5,009 bases of DNA from Candidatus Omnitrophota bacterium (lineage in GTDB: Bacteria > Omnitrophota > Gorgyraeia > JACOVV01), in NCBI GenBank assembly GCA_023248175.1, contig JAHFFC010000080.1, forward strand, positions 1 to 5,009. The letters are read 5' to 3'. The notes beneath the pieces were generated by a model. That model was not told the origin of the DNA, searched no databases, and saw only the letters and a program-made list of their open reading frames with translations. Shown here one piece after another: positions 1 to 4,655 of this stretch (position 1 is the stretch's first letter; the number at the start of each line of letters is the position of its first letter). A program made the position numbers and the translations under genes.

Positions 1-53
1 AATTATTTTTATACGTTTCGCAGAAATTCCCCATCAACTGAAAATCTCTTACA

Positions 54-88
54 CCCCCCTTTAGAAAAGGGGGGTCAGGGGGGATTTG
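54..88 (+). repeat. G/C-tract palindromic repeat, copy 1
   Basis: Arms CCCCCCTTT (54-62) and AAAGGGGGG (66-74) are perfect 9-bp complements around a 3-nt loop AGA. They are followed by TCA and a second G6 run ending in ATTTGA (75-89). The layout (palindrome, short spacer, G6, ATTT) is the same as copy 3 at 2520-2559. It belongs to a recognisable class of dispersed intergenic repeats in environmental bacteria. No T-tract follows the stem, so it is not a typical intrinsic terminator. Confidence 0.8.
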
Positions 89-140
89 ACCCTATAAATT
101 CCCCTTTTTCCCCCTTTTTCAAAGGGGGAGTTTTAGGGTT
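89..140 (-). repeat. G/C-tract palindromic repeat, copy 2, inverted
   Basis: The core arms CCCCCTTT (110-117) and AAAGGGGG (121-128) flank the loop TTC. Outer segments 89-104 (ACCCTATAAA then TTCCCC) and 125-140 (GGGGAG then TTTTAGGGTT) extend this as an imperfect palindrome of about 52 bp. The second C-tract lies on the left (101-104), so the copy is oriented opposite to copy 1. Copies 1 and 2 can therefore pair with each other (65-73 with 110-118) as an alternative to forming local hairpins. Confidence 0.75.
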
Positions 141-226
141 ATCAATATCATTAGGCAACTTGGGGAATTTCTGTCTATTTCTCCACTTCCTTGCCAACCC
201 CAAGCCCCTCGTGTTACGATAACTCC

Positions 227-1984
227 ATGTCGTGCTTACGCCTAGCGCTTGCCCAAAGAAATGCCACTGTTGGAGATATCAAAGGGAACGCCGCCAAAGT
301 ATTAGAATCAGTTGCTGAGGCGAAAAAACTCCAAACCGATATCGTTGTTTTTCCTGAGCTTTTCCTGACCGGCTATCCTCCCGAAGATCTTCTGCTTCAT
401 CCGGCTTTTGTGAACGACAACATCAGAGAGCTTAAAGAACTCGCTAAAAAGATAGAGGGGATCATTGCTATTATCGGTTTTGTGGACAAGGGGGACATTT
501 CCCCTCCTTTGTACAATGCCGCTGCGGTGATAGCTCACCGACGGATTTTGGGGGTTGTTCATAAAATTTGTCTCCCCAATTATGGTGTTTTCGATGAGAA
601 ACGATATTTTGCAACCGGGGATAAGCCAGCCATTTTAGCATTGGGAGAGATCCCCATTGGCATCAACATCTGCGAAGATATTTGGGTGGGGGATGGGCCT
701 GTCGCCGCCCAGGCTAGAAAAGGAGGGGCTAAGCTATTGATCAATCTCTCCGCCAGCCCGTTTCATTCAGGAAAAGTCGGTTTGCGTGAGAAGATTCTCC
801 GCGCCCATGCTAAAAAGCACAAACTCTATATGGCATACGTCAATTTAGTCGGCGGACAGGACGAACTTGTTTTCGACGGCGCCAGCAGGGTGATGGATCC
901 GCAGGGACGGATTTTGGCGATGGCGAGGTCGTGCCAGGAGGATTTGCTCGTTGCGGACTTGGCGGAACTACAGCGGACAACGACCCATCCACAGGATGGG
1001 TACCCCGGCGGACAGCGGACAGAAAAAAGATACAAACAAAAAAACAAACAGATTCATTACATTTTCCTTCCTGCTCTTGTCTCAACCGAAAAGAAACAGA
1101 AGATCACTTGTACCTTCACTGCTCGTCCTGGGCGGTTAGAGGAGATTTATCAAGCACTCATGCTGGGGACGCACGATTACGTCCACAAGAACGGTTTTGA
1201 AAAAGTTATCATCGGCATCAGCGGAGGGATTGATTCGGCTCTCACCGCAGTCATCGCCGTGGATGCTCTTGGAAAAGAGAATGTCATTGGAGTCACGATG
1301 CCATCATTATTCTCGTCCGAAGAGACCAAGAGCGATGCTACGGTGGTCGCTGAGAATCTGGGGATTATGTTTTTTAGTATCCCAATTCATTCTATCTTCC
1401 AAAGCTACCTGGAGACTTTGAAACCGGCCTTTGAAGGGATGAAAGCTGACATTACGGAAGAAAATTTACAGGCACGGATCCGCGGCAATATTTTGATGGC
1501 GATGTCCAACAAATTCAGATGGCTCGTCCTGACAACAGGAAATAAAAGTGAGCTGTCAACGGGATACTGCACTCTTTACGGTGATATGTCGGGTGGTTTT
1601 GCTCTGCTTAAAGATGTGCCGAAGACTTTAGTCTATGAGTTATCGGAGTATCGTAACAAAAAGGGACTATCGTCGGTGATTCCGCGGACAACGATTGAGC
1701 GAGCGCCAACAGCGGAACTGCGTCCGAATCAAACCGATCAGGATACCCTGCCACCGTATTTCTTACTGGATGAAATCGTGGAGGCATACGTTGAGAAAGA
1801 CAAAAGTTTAAATGAGATCGCCAGTCGAAGGGGTGAGGGGGTTAGAGAGTTAGTCCGTAAGGTTATCCAGATGATTGATACAAGCGAATATAAGCGCCGC
1901 CAGGCGGCACCGGGGATCAAAATCACGCCACGGGCTTTCGGCAAAGACCGCCGGTTCCCGATTACCAACCGCTACCGTCTATGA
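227..1984 (+). CDS. nadE: Glutamine-dependent NAD+ synthetase
   Basis: This enzyme makes NAD+ from nicotinic acid adenine dinucleotide, ATP and glutamine in the cytoplasm, the last step of NAD biosynthesis. The product is 585 residues, normal for the two-domain form. Residues 1 to about 250 are a nitrilase-type glutaminase domain with the catalytic triad visible: Glu44 (FPELFLTGYPPED), Lys113 (HKICLPNYGVFDE) and Cys149 (NICEDIW). Residues from about 300 are the synthetase domain, with the ATP-pyrophosphatase P-loop SGGIDS (332-337), TTGNKSELSTGY (436-447), ERAPTAELRPNQTDQD (491-506) and the conserved end FPITNRYR. The linker (about 250-303) is Lys/Gln-rich and its DNA holds a hairpin. I chose ATG 227 because the nitrilase fold begins right there. 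A TTG at 191 would add 12 non-conserved residues. Neither start has a good Shine-Dalgarno. The stop overlaps the next start (ATGA, 1981-1984), so the two genes are probably translationally coupled. Confidence 0.95.
   Translation: MSCLRLALAQRNATVGDIKGNAAKVLESVAEAKKLQTDIVVFPELFLTGYPPEDLLLHPAFVNDNIRELKELAKKIEGIIAIIGFVDKGDISPPLYNAAAVIAHRRILGVVHKICLPNYGVFDEKRYFATGDKPAILALGEIPIGINICEDIWVGDGPVAAQARKGGAKLLINLSASPFHSGKVGLREKILRAHAKKHKLYMAYVNLVGGQDELVFDGASRVMDPQGRILAMARSCQEDLLVADLAELQRTTTHPQDGYPGGQRTEKRYKQKNKQIHYIFLPALVSTEKKQKITCTFTARPGRLEEIYQALMLGTHDYVHKNGFEKVIIGISGGIDSALTAVIAVDALGKENVIGVTMPSLFSSEETKSDATVVAENLGIMFFSIPIHSIFQSYLETLKPAFEGMKADITEENLQARIRGNILMAMSNKFRWLVLTTGNKSELSTGYCTLYGDMSGGFALLKDVPKTLVYELSEYRNKKGLSSVIPRTTIERAPTAELRPNQTDQDTLPPYFLLDEIVEAYVEKDKSLNEIASRRGEGVRELVRKVIQMIDTSEYKRRQAAPGIKITPRAFGKDRRFPITNRYRL
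983..1001. repeat. Perfect hairpin inside nadE linker
   Basis: ACCCATCC (983-990) and GGATGGGT (994-1001) are exact complements around a 3-nt loop ACA. The hairpin sits in the part of nadE coding for the non-conserved linker between glutaminase and synthetase domains, just before an A-rich stretch (1021-1050). It could be a small inserted repeat tolerated in the linker, an mRNA structure, or coincidence. Confidence 0.45.
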
Positions 1985-2559
1985 AAAAAACAGAGACAGT
2001 TTTTCAAGGTAAAAAATTTTCAGTGACTGTAGAAGAGGTCATACTCCCCAACGGCAACCGGGCGCGAATGGAAGTGATCCAGCATCCAGGATCAGTGGCC
2101 ATTATCCCATGGCTTGGAGAAGAGCGGTATCTTTTGATTCATCAGTACCGTCATTGTTTGGGAAAGACGATCTGGGAGTTTCCGGCGGGGACGCGCGAAG
2201 AGAAGGAGTCGGCAGAAGAGTGCGCTTATCGAGAACTGATTGAAGAAACAGGATATCGTGCCGGTAATCTCAAAAAGATTCTTGAGTTTTATGCCACACC
2301 GGGCGTGACTACAGAGAAGATGGATCTTTTTCTGGCGAGTGATCTTGAAAAAGCTCCTTACCGAAAACTGGATGAGGATGAAATTCTGGAGCCGAAGATC
2401 TTTACCCTTTCTGAAATGGAAAAGATGATCGAGAAGAAAAAAATTATGGACGCGAAAACCATTTTAGGGGTCTGGTACCTGATCAAGAATAAAGGCTCTT
2501 CAGGAAATCGTGTGGGTAGTCACCCCCCTTTACTAAAGGGGGGTGAGGGGGGATTTTGA
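1981..2559 (+). CDS. Nudix hydrolase, ADP-ribose pyrophosphatase type
   Basis: It probably hydrolyses ADP-ribose to AMP and ribose 5-phosphate in the cytoplasm, using Mg2+ or Mn2+. A complete Nudix box (GX5EX7REUXEEXGU) occupies residues 70-92: Gly70, Glu76, Arg84-Glu85, Glu88-Glu89, Gly91. The surrounding pattern fits the NudF-like ADP-ribose pyrophosphatase subfamily: HPGSVAIIP (35-43), LIHQYRH (52-58), WEFPAG upstream of the box and ATPGVTTEKMDLFLA downstream (105-119). Substrate cannot be proved from motifs; GDP-mannose or another nucleoside diphosphate sugar is possible. The ATG overlaps the nadE stop by 4 bp with no Shine-Dalgarno of its own, implying coupling. The family fold should end near residue 170 (WYLIKNK). 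The remaining residues, ending HPPLLKGGEGGF, are largely translated palindromic repeat, which also supplies the TGA stop. Confidence 0.88.
   Translation: MKKTETVFQGKKFSVTVEEVILPNGNRARMEVIQHPGSVAIIPWLGEERYLLIHQYRHCLGKTIWEFPAGTREEKESAEECAYRELIEETGYRAGNLKKILEFYATPGVTTEKMDLFLASDLEKAPYRKLDEDEILEPKIFTLSEMEKMIEKKKIMDAKTILGVWYLIKNKGSSGNRVGSHPPLLKGGEGGF
2520..2559 (+). repeat. G/C-tract palindromic repeat, copy 3, overlapping a gene end
   Basis: Arms TCACCCCCCTTT (2520-2531) and AAAGGGGGGTGA (2535-2546) are a perfect 12-bp inverted repeat with loop ACT. They are followed by G6 and ATTTTGA. It is in the same orientation as copy 1 and differs from it mainly in the loop and spacer. It lies within the last codons of the Nudix gene: translated, it gives a PPLLKGGEGGF tail, and its terminal TTTTGA provides the stop. 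A G9 run (2560-2568) follows directly. The very stable hairpin sits between two cistrons and may shape mRNA decay or read-through. Confidence 0.85.
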
Positions 2560-2608
2560 GGGGGGGGGAATCTACAGAAAATCCGGAAGAACCAGAATAA
2601 AAAAGAAT

Positions 2609-2613
2609 GGAGG
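2609..2613 (+). promoter_or_regulatory. Ribosome binding site deciding the lipoprotein start
   Basis: GGAGG lies 8 nt upstream of the in-frame TTG at 2622, the ideal distance. The alternative ATG at 2607 overlaps this motif and has only a weak purine-rich stretch well upstream. This favours initiation at TTG 2622. Confidence 0.6.
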
Positions 2614-2621
2614 GAGAGAAG

Positions 2622-2981
2622 TTGAGGGGATATTACGTTTTGATCTTGGGAATCCTGCTGCTTTCCGGATGTAGGACGACTTCTACTGCGGTAGTTCACA
2701 AAAGGAGCCCATACAGTAATTATGAGCATCAAATGGTGAAGTCTTGGGAGGAAGCAGGAAAGAAATTTGAGGTGGGAAATTATCAGGAGGCGTTACAGAG
2801 TTACAAAGCATTCTTGGACCAGTATCCGTACAGCCGTTGGACCCAGATTGCGAAATACTTTATCGGAGAATGTTACGAGCAGACTCAGCAATACGATCAG
2901 GCGCGGATGATGTATCGGGAGGTAATGGATCAATACCCGGGTTCGGTCTGGGCGGATTTGGCGAGGGAGCGGATGGAGTGA
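2622..2981 (+). CDS. Small TPR-containing lipoprotein
   Basis: A short (119-residue) predicted lipoprotein. From TTG 2622 it starts MRGYYVLILGILLLSGC: a basic start, a hydrophobic core and a lipobox LLSGC with the lipidated cysteine at residue 17. The next residue is Arg, not Asp, so an outer-membrane destination is the default guess. A Ser/Thr/Pro-containing spacer is followed by two TPR-like units (about residues 42-74 and 77-110), with the pattern NYQEALQSYKAFLDQYP then QYDQARMMYREVMDQYP. These resemble the repeats of BamD and YbgF/CpoB, which act at the envelope, but two repeats are too few to assign either role. Starting at ATG 2607 would add MEGEK and put two acids into the signal-peptide head, which is unusual. 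The gene ends 3 nt before the Mrp gene and is surely cotranscribed with it. Partner and function are unknown. Confidence 0.8.
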   Translation: MRGYYVLILGILLLSGCRTTSTAVVHKRSPYSNYEHQMVKSWEEAGKKFEVGNYQEALQSYKAFLDQYPYSRWTQIAKYFIGECYEQTQQYDQARMMYREVMDQYPGSVWADLARERME

Positions 2982-2984
2982 GGT

Positions 2985-4337
2985 GTGACTGAAGCCGACA
3001 TCTTGAATGTTCTGCGGCAAGTGCAGGATCCGGATTTACACAAGGATATTGTTTCGCTGGGGTTTGTCAAAGAGGCAAAAGTCACAGGGGAGACAGTTTC
3101 AATGATCATTGAACTCACTACTCCCGCCTGTCCTGTTCGCGACCAGATGAAAGAGGAGATCAAAAAACTCGTTTTATCTCTTCCCGGTATTAAAACAGTG
3201 GATGTAAAGATGACCGCTCAGGTTCGTGCGACAGCGAGCCAAGCCCGCGACAAACTGATTCCCCAGGTAAAAAATATTATCCCAGTTGCTAGTGGCAAAG
3301 GAGGGGTCGGTAAGTCAACTGTCAGCGTGAATCTGGCGATTGCGTTAGCCAAAACCGGCGCCAAGGTTGGTTTACTGGATGCCGATGTCTACGGCCCCAG
3401 CGTGCCGACCCTCATGGGGATTACAGAGAAACCAAAACAGGTCAATAACCGGGTCATTCCCGTCGAGAAATATGGAATCAAAGTGGTCTCTATGGCGTTT
3501 TTTGTACCGCCAACGGAAGCAGTGATTTGGCGGGGACCGATGCTACACAAAATGGTTGAGAATTTTCTGGGGGGAGTGGAGTGGGGAGAACTGGATTATT
3601 TGGTGGTGGATCTTCCCCCTGGGACCGGAGATGTTCAACTGAGTCTTTGTCAGATGGTTCCGATTACAGGGGCTGTGATTGTCTCGACGCCGCAAGATGT
3701 TGCCTGGAATGTGGCACAAAAAGCTATTTTAATGTTCAATAAACTGAACGCTCCGATTCTAGGTATCATCGAGAACATGAGTCATTTTATTTGCGGTCAC
3801 TGCGGCCAAAAAGAGGAAATTTTTGGGTCGGGGGGCGCTCGAAAAGCGGCGGAACAGTGGGGAATTCCCTTCTTAGGCGAAATTCCACTGGTGACACACA
3901 TCCGTACCACCTCTGACAAGGGAAAGCCGATCGTTCATTCAGATCCCGGCCATCCATCGGCCAATGCCTTTCTAAAAACCGCTGAGAACATGGCAGCGCA
4001 GATCAGTATTCGCAATATTCAAGGAGAGACAAAACTCGTTCCTGTAAAAATTGGGCCGGTTAATCAACCAACCCTTGAGATCGAATGGAGCGACGGGCAC
4101 AAAAGTGTTTATTCTTCCAGGGAACTACGGTTGGCTTGTCCCTGTGCCGAATGCGTCAACGAAATCACCGGTCAACGCCGTCTGAATCCCGAAAACGTTC
4201 CACAAGATATCAAATCAACCGTTATCAATACCGTCGGCCGCTACGCCCTTCAGATTGTCTGGAGTGATGGACATGGCACGGGGCTGTATGGTTTTGAGAC
4301 GCTCAGGAAACTCTGCGCGTGTTCAAGGTGTCAATAG
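2985..4337 (+). CDS. Mrp/ApbC-type Fe-S carrier ATPase with MIP18 and DUF971 domains
   Basis: A P-loop ATPase expected to hold and hand over 4Fe-4S clusters to target proteins in the cytoplasm; 450 residues. Residues 1-80 are a MIP18/DUF59 domain (DPDLHKDIVSLGFV, TTPACPV). Residues about 95-345 are the Mrp ATPase: deviant Walker A GKGGVGKST (104-112), LLDADVYGPSVP (130-141), Walker B/switch II DYLVVDLPPGTGD (204-216), and the cluster-binding CxxC at Cys270 and Cys273. Residues about 355-450 are a DUF971 (GBBH-like N-terminal) domain. It has CPCAEC (Cys385, 387, 390) and a second CACSRC (Cys444, 446, 449) at the very end. This three-domain order is that of plastid HCF101; ordinary ApbC/Mrp lacks DUF971. 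The start is GTG 2985, with GGAG (2975-2978) 6 nt upstream. Function as a cluster carrier is well supported for the family; its clients here are unknown. Confidence 0.92.
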   Translation: MTEADILNVLRQVQDPDLHKDIVSLGFVKEAKVTGETVSMIIELTTPACPVRDQMKEEIKKLVLSLPGIKTVDVKMTAQVRATASQARDKLIPQVKNIIPVASGKGGVGKSTVSVNLAIALAKTGAKVGLLDADVYGPSVPTLMGITEKPKQVNNRVIPVEKYGIKVVSMAFFVPPTEAVIWRGPMLHKMVENFLGGVEWGELDYLVVDLPPGTGDVQLSLCQMVPITGAVIVSTPQDVAWNVAQKAILMFNKLNAPILGIIENMSHFICGHCGQKEEIFGSGGARKAAEQWGIPFLGEIPLVTHIRTTSDKGKPIVHSDPGHPSANAFLKTAENMAAQISIRNIQGETKLVPVKIGPVNQPTLEIEWSDGHKSVYSSRELRLACPCAECVNEITGQRRLNPENVPQDIKSTVINTVGRYALQIVWSDGHGTGLYGFETLRKLCACSRCQ

Positions 4338-4348
4338 CATGAATCCAG

Positions 4349-4377
4349 TTGACCCATAGCCTGATTTAGGGTACAAT
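4349..4377 (+). promoter_or_regulatory. Sigma70-type promoter of the antitoxin/PLD unit
   Basis: TTGACC (4349-4354) and TACAAT (4372-4377) each match the -35 and -10 consensus at five of six positions and are separated by exactly 17 bp. Transcription would start near 4384, leaving a leader of about 75 nt before the antitoxin ATG. The promoter begins 12 bp after the Mrp stop. No terminator is visible between them, so read-through from upstream is also possible. Confidence 0.65.
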
Positions 4378-4382
4378 TAATA

Positions 4383-4393
4383 GTACATGTACA
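4383..4393. promoter_or_regulatory. Candidate antitoxin operator (TGTACA palindrome)
   Basis: The 10-bp perfect palindrome GTACATGTAC (4383-4392) overlaps TGTACA (4388-4393), itself palindromic. The site lies at the predicted transcription start, where a bound repressor would block RNA polymerase. TGTACA is the core of the operator palindromes bound by E. coli YefM-YoeB. Finding it directly upstream of a YefM-like gene suggests autoregulation. The motif is seen; the binding is inferred. Confidence 0.5.
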
Positions 4394-4443
4394 GGAATTT
4401 CGCTTCTCAAAACCATCTGTTTATAGCAGGTGATCGCGCTAGG

Positions 4444-4451
4444 TAAGGAGG
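4444..4451 (+). promoter_or_regulatory. Consensus Shine-Dalgarno of the antitoxin gene
   Basis: TAAGGAGG complements the usual 16S rRNA 3' end fully and stands 9 nt before the ATG at 4461. It is the strongest ribosome binding site in the window, indicating high translation of the antitoxin relative to the gene after it, which has none of this quality. Confidence 0.8.
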
Positions 4452-4460
4452 ATAATTTTA

Positions 4461-4655
4461 ATGAGAGTGATATCTTATACCTCTGCAAGGGAGCAGTTAG
4501 CCCTGACAATGACAAAAGTCTGCCAAGATCATGATCTGGTAATTATTACTCGTAGGAATAATGAGGCTGTGGTGATGATGTCTTTGGAAGATTATGAGGC
4601 ATTGAATGAAACCACATATTTACTGAAAAGTCCCCAAAACGCCAAAAGACTTTGA
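4461..4655 (+). CDS. Phd/YefM-family antitoxin, C-terminally short
   Basis: A 64-residue DNA-binding antitoxin-like protein. It follows the E. coli YefM pattern over its whole length: ISYTSAREQL (residues 4-13), TMTKVCQDHD, ITRRNNEA, VMMSLEDYEALNETTYLL and SPQNAKRL at the end. YefM proteins normally run to about 80-90 residues. The missing part is the flexible tail that wraps and neutralises the RelE/YoeB-type toxin, while the N-terminal dimerisation and DNA-binding fold is retained. No toxin gene follows. The next reading frame starts inside this gene's stop and encodes an exported PLD-like protein. The protein may therefore be a retained autorepressor after loss of its toxin, or a decaying remnant. 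Reading on in frame gives two more stops within about 30 nt, so a single base error does not obviously restore a tail. The gene has its own promoter, candidate operator and excellent ribosome binding site. Confidence 0.85.
   Translation: MRVISYTSAREQLALTMTKVCQDHDLVIITRRNNEAVVMMSLEDYEALNETTYLLKSPQNAKRL

Larger units (their letters stand above)
21..173. repeat. MITE-like block bounded by 13-bp inverted repeat
   Basis: The 13-mer CAGAAATTCCCCA at 21-33 is matched by its exact reverse complement TGGGGAATTTCTG at 161-173. The 127 bp between them contain the two G/C-tract palindromes listed separately. The arrangement (short terminal inverted repeats, about 150 bp, no coding capacity) resembles a miniature inverted-repeat element. 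It could equally be a nested stem in RNA. I see no convincing target-site duplication: the bases outside the arms (TTTCG on the left, TCTAT on the right) do not match. The inverted repeat is seen directly; mobility is inference. Confidence 0.5.

Noticed and set aside
54..128. G/C-tract hairpins as intrinsic terminators
   Set aside because: The stems are strong but are followed by G-rich sequence or mixed bases, not a T-tract. The repeated structure fits a dispersed repeat better.
151..179. Possible nadE promoter, TTAGGC and TCTATT with 17-bp spacing
   Set aside because: Both boxes match the consensus poorly, and one box lies in the inverted-repeat flank. The match is no better than expected by chance in AT-rich sequence.
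191..226. Upstream TTG start for nadE adding 12 residues
   Set aside because: The extra residues (PTPSPSCYDNS) look like translated non-coding DNA, there is no Shine-Dalgarno, and the nitrilase domain begins right at the ATG at 227.
850..1015. 10-bp direct repeat CGGCGGACAG at 850-859 and 1006-1015
   Set aside because: Both lie inside nadE in different contexts with no shared flanks, so coincidence or codon bias is enough.
308..3163. Several minus-strand and alternative-frame open frames of 60-90 codons
   Set aside because: They overlap genes with clear conserved domains, lack recognisable motifs and ribosome binding sites, and are shadows of the real frames.
4378..4460. Riboswitch or structured leader upstream of the antitoxin
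   Set aside because: Only a weak TAGC/GCTA pairing around 4424-4441 is visible and no known riboswitch motif is recognisable.
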